From the NCBI GenBank assembly GCA_023379555.1, contig JAMCQR010000054.1, positions 62,001 through 126,000 of the forward strand: a stretch of 64,000 bases of DNA, written 5' to 3'. Origin of the DNA: Thermoplasmatota archaeon (GTDB taxonomy: Archaea > Thermoplasmatota > Thermoplasmata > Thermoplasmatales > GCA-001856825). The notes under the pieces were generated by a model. That model was not told the origin of the DNA and ran no database searches. It saw only the letters and a list, made by a program, of their open reading frames with translations. Positions 53,154 to 62,371 of this stretch are shown here, in pieces. Numbering within the stretch: the stretch's first letter is position 1; each line of letters opens with the position of its first letter. The translations under genes and the position numbers were made by a program.

Positions 53154-54578
53154 ATGGATAAGAGATTCCCTTCAGATTTTGTTTTTGGCACCTCGATATC
53201 GGCATTCCAGACAGAGATGGGAACATCCAAACGATCCAGATTTCCAGGAACTGACTGGTACGTCTGGGCCAACGATCCCGATTTGAAAAAGAATGGACTT
53301 GTCTCAGGGAACAAACCACAGAATGGTGATGGATTCTGGGACCGGTACCTGGAGGATTTTCATAATGCGGAAAAGTTAGGCACAAACGCAATAAGAATGA
53401 GCATCGAATGGGGAAGGTTGTTCCCTACAGATGCCTTTGGGATCGATGCTGAGTTCAGGAGAAATGAGAAAGGGGAACCAATAGATTTCTCCTTGACTAG
53501 AAATAATCTCGACAATCTCATTGCCATTTCTGACAACGAGGCGGTTGATCATTATCTGGAAATGTTTAAGGCTGCCAGGAAAGCCGGCCTCAAGGTATTT
53601 TTGACACTTTATCACTGGCCCCTGCCAGTATGGCTGCACGATCCTATCCGGTCCCACAAGGACATAAGCAAGTCCAGCAAGAAGGGATGGTTGGATATTC
53701 GTACCATCGAGGAGTTCGCAAAATTTTCAGCATTCGCAAGAGAGAAATTTGATGATTGTACTTTCAGCTGGGAAACAATAAACGAGCCGGAAGTCATAGC
53801 AACGAACGGATACCTGTTCGGCGATACGTCAGGGTTCCCTCCAGGATTATCGAGCATACCACTGACATTCCAGGTCGAAAGGAACCTGGCATTAGCCCAT
53901 AATCTGGCATACAGGGAATTGAAGAAGGGAGGGAGAGAGGTAGGCATTGGGACTGCACCTCCATATTTTGAGGCAGGGAACGACGATCCAAAGACTATTG
54001 AGGTCAAGGAAATGGCCAGATACATTAGCAACGAGTGGATACTTAATGCAGCGGTTCTGGGAAAGTTTGACAATGATCTTGACGGCACTGCAGAAGAAAT
54101 TATGGAAGGATTTGGCGGAGCAGATTATATCGGGATTGATTATTATATGCGATTGGTAGTGAAACATTCGGAGAACCAATTGTATGGAGGAGCCCTTCCG
54201 CTTGAATTTGAAAGGTGCAGGGATTGCAGCGATTTCGGTTGGGATATTTATCCTGATGGCATAAGAGAAGTTTCAAAATGGATTTATGAGAAGTACAGAA
54301 GGCCGATATACATTCTAGAAAATGGAATCGCCGATTCTCGGGACAGGAAAAGAGGGAAATACATCACAAGTCATCTGTCTAGCCTCAGTGATGCAATCAA
54401 CGTTGATAATATTCCGGTAAAGGGGTACTTCCACTGGTCACTCATCGACAATTTTGAGTGGGCCAAAGGATATTCGATGCGATTTGGCCTCTACAAGGTG
54501 AATTACAAGACAAAGGTAAGGACCATGAGAGATTCCGCTTCAATATATGCGAGGATATGCAGGGAAAAGGGGCTATAA
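53154..54578 (+). CDS. GH1 family beta-glycosidase
   Basis: A 474-residue GH1 enzyme. The acid/base Glu is in WETINEPEV and the nucleophile Glu in IYILENGIAD; NAIRMSIEWGRLFP and GYFHWSLIDNFEW are further signatures. It is cytosolic (no signal peptide) and retains anomeric configuration; beta-glucosides, galactosides or glucosaminides are possible. It resembles the Sulfolobus-type archaeal GH1 in length. The 3' end overlaps that of the convergent nitrilase-like gene by 6 bp. Confidence 0.93.
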   Translation: MDKRFPSDFVFGTSISAFQTEMGTSKRSRFPGTDWYVWANDPDLKKNGLVSGNKPQNGDGFWDRYLEDFHNAEKLGTNAIRMSIEWGRLFPTDAFGIDAEFRRNEKGEPIDFSLTRNNLDNLIAISDNEAVDHYLEMFKAARKAGLKVFLTLYHWPLPVWLHDPIRSHKDISKSSKKGWLDIRTIEEFAKFSAFAREKFDDCTFSWETINEPEVIATNGYLFGDTSGFPPGLSSIPLTFQVERNLALAHNLAYRELKKGGREVGIGTAPPYFEAGNDDPKTIEVKEMARYISNEWILNAAVLGKFDNDLDGTAEEIMEGFGGADYIGIDYYMRLVVKHSENQLYGGALPLEFERCRDCSDFGWDIYPDGIREVSKWIYEKYRRPIYILENGIADSRDRKRGKYITSHLSSLSDAINVDNIPVKGYFHWSLIDNFEWAKGYSMRFGLYKVNYKTKVRTMRDSASIYARICREKGL

Positions 54579-55499
54579 ACTCAAAGATAACATTCCCTCG
54601 CCGAAATCAAGCGTTTTCCCCAGCACTTCTTTTCTTTCAATCCTCTCATCTTTCCTGTAACCTTTGACCTCGAATATTTCGTGAAACCCGGTAGATAGGT
54701 CATTGCCAACATATCCCATCCTGCTGTCTGTTCCCTCTGCTTTCTTGCAAATTGAAGCCTGTCCCTGGAAGTTTATTTCGTAAAAGTCCCCTGTAAGCAT
54801 TGGGTTAATTGCATACTTAACTCTGTCCACCCTCTGTGCTATGTAATAAGCGGAATCCATCCATTCCTCAGCTTGCCATCTACCATTCTCCAGAAAACCG
54901 TTCCATACGTTAGGATTTGCATCTGGCTGAATGATGACATCGGAATTAGTCATTCTGGCCACATAGGACGGGACAAATGCATCCAGACTTATGGCTACAG
55001 CAAAATTCACTCCATCGATTACAAAATAATCTACCTTATCTGGAACCCCGGGAGCGATTCCAAGTTCAGTCTCCTCTCTGGTCAGGTTGATCTTATCCTG
55101 GTGGAATATCTGCTTCCCTGCTTTGTCAAAGACAATGCTCCTGTTGACAACTCCGACTGCATCATCATAAAGGAAATTACCACATATCAACGAGTAAACA
55201 GAATATTTTGAAGATAGTAGGGAAAAAATTGATTCAATTTTTCTCGTGTTCCTCCTGAACAGATCCTGGATGGTGACTTCGTTCCCTTTTTCGGAACACT
55301 CGTTGATTGTTTTCATTGTTGCTTCCATCAATGTCCTTCCATTTTTACTACCGAAAATAGGCAGGACCCCAGCCTCTTCAGGGAATATTATAAAATCACC
55401 ATTACTTGTTTTCTTGAAGAATGATTCTATATGCCTCTCGAATCCTTCTAATGAAAAATCTTCCTCCTTAATCTTCATCTGGACTCCAAGTATTTCCAT
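54573..55499 (-). CDS. nitrilase-superfamily protein lacking the catalytic cysteine
   Basis: A 308-residue carbon-nitrogen hydrolase fold. The first catalytic Glu is in IIFPEEAG (41-42) and the Lys in FHQDKINLT (136), with REETELG just after. The Cys expected in a C-x-D motif is Ser171 (VAISLDAFVPS). The codon is AGT, one change from a Cys TGT codon. No neighbouring frame supplies a Cys. It is therefore either inactive as an amidase, a serine variant or a binding protein. A local role with the GH1 and PIG-L genes is suggested by position only. Convergent with the GH1 gene. Confidence 0.75.
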   Translation of the reverse strand: MEILGVQMKIKEEDFSLEGFERHIESFFKKTSNGDFIIFPEEAGVLPIFGSKNGRTLMEATMKTINECSEKGNEVTIQDLFRRNTRKIESIFSLLSSKYSVYSLICGNFLYDDAVGVVNRSIVFDKAGKQIFHQDKINLTREETELGIAPGVPDKVDYFVIDGVNFAVAISLDAFVPSYVARMTNSDVIIQPDANPNVWNGFLENGRWQAEEWMDSAYYIAQRVDRVKYAINPMLTGDFYEINFQGQASICKKAEGTDSRMGYVGNDLSTGFHEIFEVKGYRKDERIERKEVLGKTLDFGEGMLSLSL

Positions 55500-55679
55500 A
55501 GTAACTTCAGTCCATTCTGAGATTAAATTGTATTCTGCATTTCTGACCTCATTCTTCTGGTAAGTGCCTGTCCTGTGAATGGATGTTTCGTATTATTTAA
55601 CTTAATTTAGACTGGCTCAATTGTTCAGTATACGTTTAACTATCAGTCACCTTTTTTAGGGATTGTGAAATGTCGGCGC

Positions 55680-56591
55680 ATGCCTGAGGTTCCTAAAACT
55701 GTTTGGCTGAATGGTAAGATCAAGAAATTTGAAGATGCAAATATCAGCATACTGAGTCATGGTCTGCATTATGGTACCGGAATATTCGAAGGAATAAGGT
55801 CTTATAAAACAGAGGATGGTCCCGCAATCTTTCGACTTGACGACCACGTGAAAAGGTTTTTCCAGTCAGCCAGGATTTACAGCATGAATCTCAACCGCTC
55901 CGAGAACGAGATCAGGGAGGCGATACTTGATATCTCCATCAAAAACAATGCGGATGATTCCTATATACGACCTTTAGCTTTCTATTCCAGCACTAAACTG
56001 GGGCTTCATCCAAGTGACCCAGACATAACTATTGCAATAATCGTTTCAAGGCTGGATCTGTACATGGGCAAGACGAACGATGGGATAAGAACTAAAATTT
56101 CCCCCTGGCGGAAGATTGATTCAACTGCTCTTCCCTCAATGGCCAAAGGGACCGGCCAGTACCTTAGCTCATACCTTTCATCTAGAGATGCGAAGATGGA
56201 CGGATACAATGAAGCCATTCTCCTGGATAGGTCTGGATATGTATGTGAAGGTCCGGGAGAGAACATTTTCTCTGTCAAAAATGGACAGGTATACACACCA
56301 TCCCTTGAAAGCCCCATTCTAGCTGGCATTACAAGAGATACTGTCATCAAGATAATGGGAAAGAAGAATCAGGTTGTGGAGAAGAGGATAGGATTGAGCG
56401 AGCTGCTGACTTCGGACGAGGCCTTCTTCGCAGGTACGGCAGCTGAGATAACGCCTATTTCTGAAATAAGCGGCTACAAGTTAAATTCCTCAAATCCTCA
56501 CAGCATCTCGAACAAAGTGAAAAGCATGTATTTCGATGTAGTGAGAGGAAAGAATGGAAAATTCAAATCATGGCTCACATACCTGAGCTAG
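55680..56591 (+). CDS. ilvE: branched-chain amino acid aminotransferase
   Basis: A fold-type IV PLP enzyme of 303 aa. The start region MPEVPKTVWLNGK leads into SHGLHYGTGIFEGIRSY; the PLP Lys is in MAKGTGQYLSS, and YVCEGPGENIF and FFAGTAAEITPI complete the IlvE pattern. It makes or degrades Leu, Ile and Val. The frame extends to a GTG at 55665, but the ATG at 55680 fits both the protein family and the promoter distance (CTTTTTTAGG about 25 nt upstream). The isovaleryl-CoA-dehydrogenase-type enzyme at 11.3 kb would act downstream in leucine breakdown. Confidence 0.9.
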   Translation: MPEVPKTVWLNGKIKKFEDANISILSHGLHYGTGIFEGIRSYKTEDGPAIFRLDDHVKRFFQSARIYSMNLNRSENEIREAILDISIKNNADDSYIRPLAFYSSTKLGLHPSDPDITIAIIVSRLDLYMGKTNDGIRTKISPWRKIDSTALPSMAKGTGQYLSSYLSSRDAKMDGYNEAILLDRSGYVCEGPGENIFSVKNGQVYTPSLESPILAGITRDTVIKIMGKKNQVVEKRIGLSELLTSDEAFFAGTAAEITPISEISGYKLNSSNPHSISNKVKSMYFDVVRGKNGKFKSWLTYLS

Positions 56592-56850
56592 GGCCACCGG
56601 TAACTTGATTCATTTCGGTTCACTTATATTTTAACCTCTTATGAAATGAGTCTCATAACCGCAATTGCTGTTTTATTGGTAAGCTCTTTAAAGGAAGCTT
56701 GAAAACCCTTAGCTTCATAATAATGCATCAGTGCTTGGGAACGTTGCCATTTTTATTAGTTCGTTTACATCTTCCAGAAATGGTACTTTGGGAAAATAGG
56801 TAACGATTCAAAGAACCAATAAATATGAGGAGCTATTTCAATAAATCGAA

Positions 56851-57345
56851 ATGAAATTGAGAATCGAGATACCCCTATGGCTTTCATTCCTTGGATATTC
56901 CCTATTCTTCCTGATGGTGATTGGATTCACCATTGTACTTCCGTGGGTAGTTCCGGTCTCAATTATAATCGCGACCGTCCTTATAGGGGTGATGACATGG
57001 GGGATTCACAGGAGAGCGTTTGGATGGCTCATTTCCATAATTCTAGGGGTAGGTGCCCTCCTTATGATTTATTTTGCACTGTCCGGATTCGTCTATTATG
57101 TGAAAACGGACGTCACAGGCAAGTTACTGGCCATTGCTGGCTTAACAGGCCTTGCTGTTATTCTTCTAGGCAAGAGGACAAGGGAAGTTGAAGAATTTGA
57201 GAAATTTATTGGATTCAACAGGCCGCTAGAATCAATACAAAGAAATGGAAATTACCTGCTCAGTAAGGTATACAAACCAAGGCCGAAGAGCGTTCTATCC
57301 AGGAAAAGGAAGAAGAAAGGATTATTAGGAAAAATTCAATTTTAG
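56851..57345 (+). CDS. membrane protein of unknown function (164 aa)
   Basis: Four hydrophobic segments between residues 10 and 110, followed by a cytosolic tail with a strongly basic end (SRKRKKKG). No family known. AATAAATATG lies about 29 nt upstream of the ATG. The upstream gap (56592-56850) holds only this promoter. Confidence 0.6.
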   Translation: MKLRIEIPLWLSFLGYSLFFLMVIGFTIVLPWVVPVSIIIATVLIGVMTWGIHRRAFGWLISIILGVGALLMIYFALSGFVYYVKTDVTGKLLAIAGLTGLAVILLGKRTREVEEFEKFIGFNRPLESIQRNGNYLLSKVYKPRPKSVLSRKRKKKGLLGKIQF

Positions 57346-57436
57346 CTTATTCATCCTTTGTGATTGAATTTATTTCACAATCTCTTTCAATATTTGTACC
57401 ATAACCGTTAATATGCCACCTGTATCTTAAACATTC

Positions 57437-57946
57437 ATGGATAAGAGGGCCGTCATTGCAATTGCTGCAGTAATAATAATCATAGCTGCAGGAGTGCCTG
57501 CCTATCTCTACCTGTCCTCTTATAATGACGGGACTATCAGATTATCAGCGGCAGATGCACCCATTATGGGGGGGATGTCCGCAGTGTACATCACTTTTTC
57601 AGAAATTGCAATGCATTCCAATGGATCTAGTTGGTCCAATTTCTCTATATCTGCTACCACGGTGAACATCCTAAATGTGTCTGAAAATGCTTCAGCTTTC
57701 TTTTCAAGCATATCACTACCAGCTGGAAAATATACAATGATGCGAATCATGATCCAGTCTGTCAGTGTGATGATACTTGGAAACAATGTATCATTTAATC
57801 TTGCTTCCCACTGGGGTTTTGTGAATCACCCCTTCTTGGTTAATCCCCATTCAACTCTAAACGTCGTCCTTGAATTCAACCTGAATGAGTGCCTCAATAT
57901 GCAATCGAAGATGTTTACCCCGTACGTGGGAGTATTCGTCTCCTGA
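57437..57946 (+). CDS. membrane-anchored DUF4382-like extracellular protein
   Basis: One N-terminal hydrophobic helix (about 5-27) precedes a beta-rich domain with IRLSAADAPIMGGMSAVYIT and ILNVSENASAFFSSISLPAGKYT (quoted in parts). The pattern of a DAP-type strand, a Val-rich edge strand and the PAGKYT turn matches DUF4382 domains of prokaryotic surface proteins. Several N-glycosylation-type sites are present. Role unknown, probably cell surface. Confidence 0.65.
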   Translation: MDKRAVIAIAAVIIIIAAGVPAYLYLSSYNDGTIRLSAADAPIMGGMSAVYITFSEIAMHSNGSSWSNFSISATTVNILNVSENASAFFSSISLPAGKYTMMRIMIQSVSVMILGNNVSFNLASHWGFVNHPFLVNPHSTLNVVLEFNLNECLNMQSKMFTPYVGVFVS

Positions 57947-58092
57947 ATGATACGGGAGATCAATTGGACGGAATAAAATAATTTCTTTCAATTTTTTAAT
58001 TCTGAATAATCAGCTTCTTGAATTGAATTGTAGATGTGATTGAAACTCCCACGCCCAAAAACAGTTTTAAATGAGATTCAATTGAGACCTCT

Positions 58093-58581
58093 ATGAACTC
58101 TATAAAGGAGACTGAATTCCCCACTTTCAAGTGCATGATTTCTGACACTGACGAAAGTTATGATTCTGTTGTTGAGTATTTCTTCTTCATGAAGAATCTT
58201 ATCGCTGCGGACCTTGCGAGACTCAGGATTAGCGACAGGGAATGGGGCGGAAACTACGTTAAGATGATGCGTTACCTGCAGGAACTGGCTGAATCGCTCG
58301 TCGTAGTGACCCCTCCACCTTCCCATCAGTTTCTTGTAGATATTTCCCGCAGTACTCATACGGATGAGGACAACATAGAAATACTGTTAAGGACAGAGAG
58401 CTTGGTAGTTGCCGACCTTGTTGAGGCATCAAACAGAATAAGAGAGCTGATATTCTGGTACATCAGGATAGGGAGGGACCCAAAATTCGCAAAAAGTTTC
58501 AATCCGGCGAGATTCGAGGGATTGCCTTTACTTAGGACTGCATTAGAGACGAGAAGTATTTACCTCTCGCAAAGGAAATAG
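58093..58581 (+). CDS. uncharacterised helical protein (162 aa)
   Basis: Soluble and nearly all helical, with EYFFFMKNLIAADLARLR, YLQELAESLVV and SLVVADLVEASNRIRELIFW. It could form a helical bundle. No family recognised. TTTTAAATG at about 58063-58071 lies 25-28 nt upstream of the ATG, so it is probably leaderless. Confidence 0.6.
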   Translation: MNSIKETEFPTFKCMISDTDESYDSVVEYFFFMKNLIAADLARLRISDREWGGNYVKMMRYLQELAESLVVVTPPPSHQFLVDISRSTHTDEDNIEILLRTESLVVADLVEASNRIRELIFWYIRIGRDPKFAKSFNPARFEGLPLLRTALETRSIYLSQRK

Positions 58582-58833
58582 TCTTTGGAATGACGGGATT
58601 CTTTTTCAACAATATGCGCAAACTTTCACAATATAATTATACCCAATATTTCTGGATAGATCGGAATTAAGATGGCATTCAGGCAGGGACAGGCAAAATG
58701 CCATGAATTACGTGTATCTTATGGAAAGATTTCCTGATATAGGAGACGTGAATTTCGTGTAACCTTGAAGATGCACATCTCCTTTACACTCAAAGTAGGT
58801 TTAAACAAGTTCGGAAGACTTGGTTAAGAAGGT

Positions 58834-59025
58834 ATGGAGACCGCGGGTATTGCCGTAAAGGAATACCTTGAGAGTCTGATGAAGATTGAAAGGAATGTCC
58901 CTTTAGAGGAGATTTATTCTCCTCCTTCCATAGTAGATTTACTGAGTTCATTTTTCCTGACTGGAAATTTCCAACCTGCATCCATGAATACAGGGGTAAT
59001 ACCAGGATTTCTTCTACTTACTTAG
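58834..59025 (+). CDS. possible small protein (63 aa)
   Basis: An open frame with a helical N-terminal half (VKEYLESLMKIERNVPLEE) and a hydrophobic tail. GGTTTAAAC lies about 33 nt upstream and GAAGGT immediately before the ATG. No family known. It sits between two real genes on the same strand and may be genuine or a chance frame. Confidence 0.35.
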   Translation: METAGIAVKEYLESLMKIERNVPLEEIYSPPSIVDLLSSFFLTGNFQPASMNTGVIPGFLLLT

Positions 59026-59089
59026 GGCGGACCTGCCATGGTCAAAAAATATAATGGAGTGAGAATGACTCTAGGTAATTTATGGAGGG

Positions 59090-60517
59090 ATGAAAACGGT
59101 CAAGTATAAGTGGGTCGTGCTATCCAATACAACCTTAGGGTCCCTGATGGCATCGCTAGACTCTAACATAGTACTCATTGCACTTCCCACCATTCCGCGG
59201 GATCTTCCACACGCCACCCTTTTCAGCCTCCTCTGGATAATAATAGGATACCAGCTTGTTACTGCGTCAGTTCTGATAAACTTTGGTCGACTAGCAGATA
59301 TCTTTGGAAGGGTCAGACTTTACAATCTTGGATTTGCAATATTCACAATTGGATCTGCCCTCTGCAGTTTGTCGCAGACCAGTGACGAGCTTATAGCTTT
59401 CCGTCTCGTTCAGGGAGTGGGAGCTGGTTTCCTATTTTCAAACAGTGCAGCAATCATAACTGATACCTTCCCCATCAACGAAAGAGGAATGGCATTGGGG
59501 ATTAACCAGATATCAATTGTTGTTGGATCAGTGTTTGGACTGGTCATGGGTGGCTTTCTCACCTCATTTGCTGGATGGAGATCCATTTTCCTAGTAAATA
59601 TACCAATCGGAATATTTGCAACTGTCTGGGCTCATTATAAGTTGAAGGAACTCGCAAATATACAGAAGAAAGAAGGATTGGACATCCTTGGAAACGTTAC
59701 TTTCGCTGGAGGGGTTGCATTGCTGCTCACGGGGATAACTCTTAATATTCTTTCCACAATGTCCTTTGACTCTTTCCTGCTGATGACAGTCTCTGGTGTG
59801 GCACTGTTGATCGCATTTATATTTGTGGAGAGGAGAACACTTGAACCCATGTTTGATCTTTCAATATTCAAGATAAGGCTGTTCGCAGCTGGAAATGCCG
59901 CCATATTCATCAACTCCCTGGCCAGGGGAACCGTCTCGATTGTACTTGTGTTCTATCTACAGGGACCCTCCATGAATCTTTCCCCCTTGGTAGCAGGAAT
60001 ATTCCTGCTTCCCATTTCCATTTCAATGGCTGCCCTGGGGCCTGTTAGTGGATGGCTTTCTGACCGATATGGGGCGAGGGGTCTATCCACGCTGGGTCTC
60101 ATTGTTTCTGCTATGGGATTCCTCCTTCTTGCAAGGATTGGCTTGGTCATAACATTCACCCATCTGATGGTTCCACTGATACTTATAGGGGCAGGCATGG
60201 GACTTTTTGCTTCCCCCAATAGAGCCTCCATTATGAATTCGGTGAAGGAATCGAGGAGGGGAGTCGCTTCTGGGACGAGCACCACTCTCGTGAACATAGA
60301 GTCAACCTTCAGTATGGCGCTTGCGTTTTCTGTGCTTGCGGTGGGAACTCCGCTTAAGGATCTGGAAGGCATTTTCCTTGGACAGAAAGTTGGAGGAAAT
60401 GCAACCTGGATATACAGTTTCATCAATTCAATCCATTCAGTTTATTACCTATCGGCTGTTTTAATCCTCATTGCTATAATTCCATCTGTTTTGCGTGGTA
60501 AGCCTTTAAGTCACTGA
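59090..60517 (+). CDS. MFS transporter, DHA2 (14-helix) drug exporter type
   Basis: A 475-residue protein with about 14 hydrophobic segments. The DHA2 signatures are LDSNIVLIALPTI in helix 1, FGRLADIFGRVRLYNLG after helix 2, and GGFLTSFAGWRSIFLVNIPIG in helix 5. It probably exports drugs or metabolites using the proton gradient. Purine-rich GGAGGG precedes the ATG directly. Confidence 0.88.
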   Translation: MKTVKYKWVVLSNTTLGSLMASLDSNIVLIALPTIPRDLPHATLFSLLWIIIGYQLVTASVLINFGRLADIFGRVRLYNLGFAIFTIGSALCSLSQTSDELIAFRLVQGVGAGFLFSNSAAIITDTFPINERGMALGINQISIVVGSVFGLVMGGFLTSFAGWRSIFLVNIPIGIFATVWAHYKLKELANIQKKEGLDILGNVTFAGGVALLLTGITLNILSTMSFDSFLLMTVSGVALLIAFIFVERRTLEPMFDLSIFKIRLFAAGNAAIFINSLARGTVSIVLVFYLQGPSMNLSPLVAGIFLLPISISMAALGPVSGWLSDRYGARGLSTLGLIVSAMGFLLLARIGLVITFTHLMVPLILIGAGMGLFASPNRASIMNSVKESRRGVASGTSTTLVNIESTFSMALAFSVLAVGTPLKDLEGIFLGQKVGGNATWIYSFINSIHSVYYLSAVLILIAIIPSVLRGKPLSH

Positions 60518-60554
60518 TTTCAACAGAGGTGCAGGTTTTTTCAATTATTTAGGG

Positions 60555-61277
60555 CTAGAATAGGTATCTTTCAATCTCAGGAAGCGATTTCACGGTGAGA
60601 TATGGATGTACTGCTGGATCTAGATCCTCGTTCTTCGTGTTGACCCAGACGCCCTTGATTCCTATGGACTGCGGTGAAAGTACGTCCCATTCCAGATTAT
60701 CACCAACCATCCATGACTCCTCGGGAGAAGAGTTGAGATACTTAAGTGCCCTTCTGTAGACCTCGGCCTCAGGTTTACCGATCTTTTGTTCCTCTTCAAT
60801 GAGCACTGAATCGAAAAGATCTGATAGCCCGAATCTTTCAATCTTTCCTCTCTGTGATTTTGAGCCTCCGTTGGTCACAAGCGCAAGTTTAACCCCTGCG
60901 TCCCGGATTTTCTCTATTGTTTCCTTCGCTCCCGGGAATAAGTAAAGCATCTCGTCTTTAATTGCTGAATATCTGTCAGCTATGCAATTGGCCAGTGATT
61001 CATTCTCAATACTGTAATCCTTGAGCACAAGGTCAACAATATTTCTTCTTGCTCTAGGGAGATCCCTCCTCCACTGCTTGTGTCTCTCCTTATCTCCCCA
61101 GAACCAGCTTGACCTCTTGAGAATTGCCCTTTTGAACTCCTTCGCACCGACAACTTTTAGTTCATCAGAAAATTCATTTAACGTTTCTTCCCAGCACTTA
61201 TCCGTGAGTATGTCAAATGCCACTATTGTGTCGTCGAGGTCCAGCATGATAGCGGAAGGTGTTCCCAATTTGGTCAT
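60555..61277 (-). CDS. HAD-superfamily hydrolase
   Basis: A 240-residue HAD phosphatase. Motif I is IMLDLDDTIVAFD (nucleophile Asp and acid/base Asp), motif II is LALVTNGGSKSQRGK, motif III Lys is in KIGKPEAEVYRRAL and motif IV is MVGDNLEWDV. A helical cap lies between motifs I and II, as in the C1-cap subgroup (2-haloacid dehalogenase or phosphoglycolate-phosphatase-like). Substrate unknown. Confidence 0.88.
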   Translation of the reverse strand: MTKLGTPSAIMLDLDDTIVAFDILTDKCWEETLNEFSDELKVVGAKEFKRAILKRSSWFWGDKERHKQWRRDLPRARRNIVDLVLKDYSIENESLANCIADRYSAIKDEMLYLFPGAKETIEKIRDAGVKLALVTNGGSKSQRGKIERFGLSDLFDSVLIEEEQKIGKPEAEVYRRALKYLNSSPEESWMVGDNLEWDVLSPQSIGIKGVWVNTKNEDLDPAVHPYLTVKSLPEIERYLF

Positions 61278-61481
61278 CTGTGGGAACTGATTGTGTATTT
61301 GCTATTAATCTTGTTCCGGATATATCGGAACATTCGAAGAGTGGACACAGTGCTCTCCAGTTCTTGATCTCTCCCTGACCGGTCGGTTGCTTTCCCCAAC
61401 GTTATAAATGTTGCCAGCCCAGACATCTAAGGGGTGGTCCTTGCGGGTATTCCATAAACAATGATGGAATGCTTATATTGA

Positions 61482-61562
61482 CGCGGGGAGGGGGATTCGA
61501 ACCCCCGGTCCCATAGGGAAACGGCTTAGCAGGCCGTCGCCTTACCGCTCGGCTATCCCCGC
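61482..61562 (-). tRNA. tRNA-Ser (anticodon GCT)
   Basis: Read on the minus strand, acceptor GCGGGGA (61562-61556) pairs with TCCCCGC (61489-61483), and G at 61482 is the discriminator, as usual for tRNA-Ser. The anticodon arm is ACGGC-CTGCTAA-GCCGT, giving GCT. A long variable arm and the T loop GTTCGAATC are present. No intron and no encoded CCA. No separate TATA box is seen in the expected place upstream. A GCATTCCA/TGGAAT hairpin follows the 3' end. Confidence 0.95.
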
Positions 61563-61714
61563 TATATTTTGCCAAATCTGTCAGACATTTCAGTGGCTAA
61601 CTGTTCCAGGATTTCTTCCAGTTCATCCCCCTCCAGTATCAATTCATCTCCATTGGGGTTTGTTATAACTACCCTGAAAGTCTCACCATCGTGATAAACG
61701 TCCACTTCTGCCAT
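61562..61714 (-). CDS. small acidic protein gene overlapping tRNA-Ser (50 aa)
   Basis: A 50-codon frame starting at ATG 61714 (or three codons upstream at 61723). The product has two strands (AEVDVYHDGETFRVVITN) and an acidic helix (DELEEILEQLATEM). The last base of its TAG stop is the first base of tRNA-Ser on the same strand. GGATATATC at about 61738-61747 is the right distance upstream for a leaderless start at 61714. The charge pattern and promoter support a real gene, and the tRNA is probably cut from its transcript. Confidence 0.65.
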   Translation of the reverse strand: MAEVDVYHDGETFRVVITNPNGDELILEGDELEEILEQLATEMSDRFGKI

Positions 61715-61847
61715 CTTCTGCATGTTTATCAAAAAGGTGATATATCCCTTTTATTAACTCTTTTGCTGTTTCATTTGCAGATCATCTATATGCAGTAGCT
61801 TCCCATAATACCAAACATTTATTTTCATGCATATTTGCTTGAACTTA

Positions 61848-62369
61848 ATGAGTAGCAGAATTCCACCAACAAGGATTCCAAGATACAGGGCACTGGGAAC
61901 ATTTCTTAAGACTCCGCTTGAGAATGAAGATTTTTCCACTTTGATGTCTCTACTTAAGGAAAACAGGCAAGATGGAATAGTCATCCTTGAAATCGGGGAC
62001 AGGGAGGTATGTGCTTTGAGAATAGAGAATGGGAGAATATACCTAAATGAAATGGTTGACGAGACGGTTTCGGAGTTAGACGTGCTCAGGGAGTTTCCCG
62101 TCTACGACAAAATTGCATTGAAATCGATGGTGGCAAAATACCTGGAAGCACTTACGGGAGACCTTATAGAGGATAACGGTTTCCTCAATTCAGTCAAGAA
62201 TGAAAGGGATAAGATCACTGAGAATGGTATTGAATTCATACTTGACGTATGGGGAAGATTCTGGAATGTCAGGACCAGATTTAATGGAGATTCAAAGGAT
62301 GGAATTTATATTCTGAACGAGAGAGACGTATATAGCGAAAGTGACGATAACACTTTCATCAGCAAATAG
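61848..62369 (+). CDS. uncharacterised protein (173 aa)
   Basis: A soluble alpha/beta protein. The N-terminal ~60 residues (DGIVILEIGDREVCALRIEN, with GRIYL following) form a strand-rich unit, and the rest is mixed helix and strand with FILDVWGRFWNVR. No family is named with confidence. The frame opens at 61827, but the ATG at 61848 is 27 nt from CATTTATTTTC and is preferred. Convergent with the HMG-CoA reductase gene, 2 bp apart. Confidence 0.6.
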   Translation: MSSRIPPTRIPRYRALGTFLKTPLENEDFSTLMSLLKENRQDGIVILEIGDREVCALRIENGRIYLNEMVDETVSELDVLREFPVYDKIALKSMVAKYLEALTGDLIEDNGFLNSVKNERDKITENGIEFILDVWGRFWNVRTRFNGDSKDGIYILNERDVYSESDDNTFISK

Positions 62370-62371
62370 TC

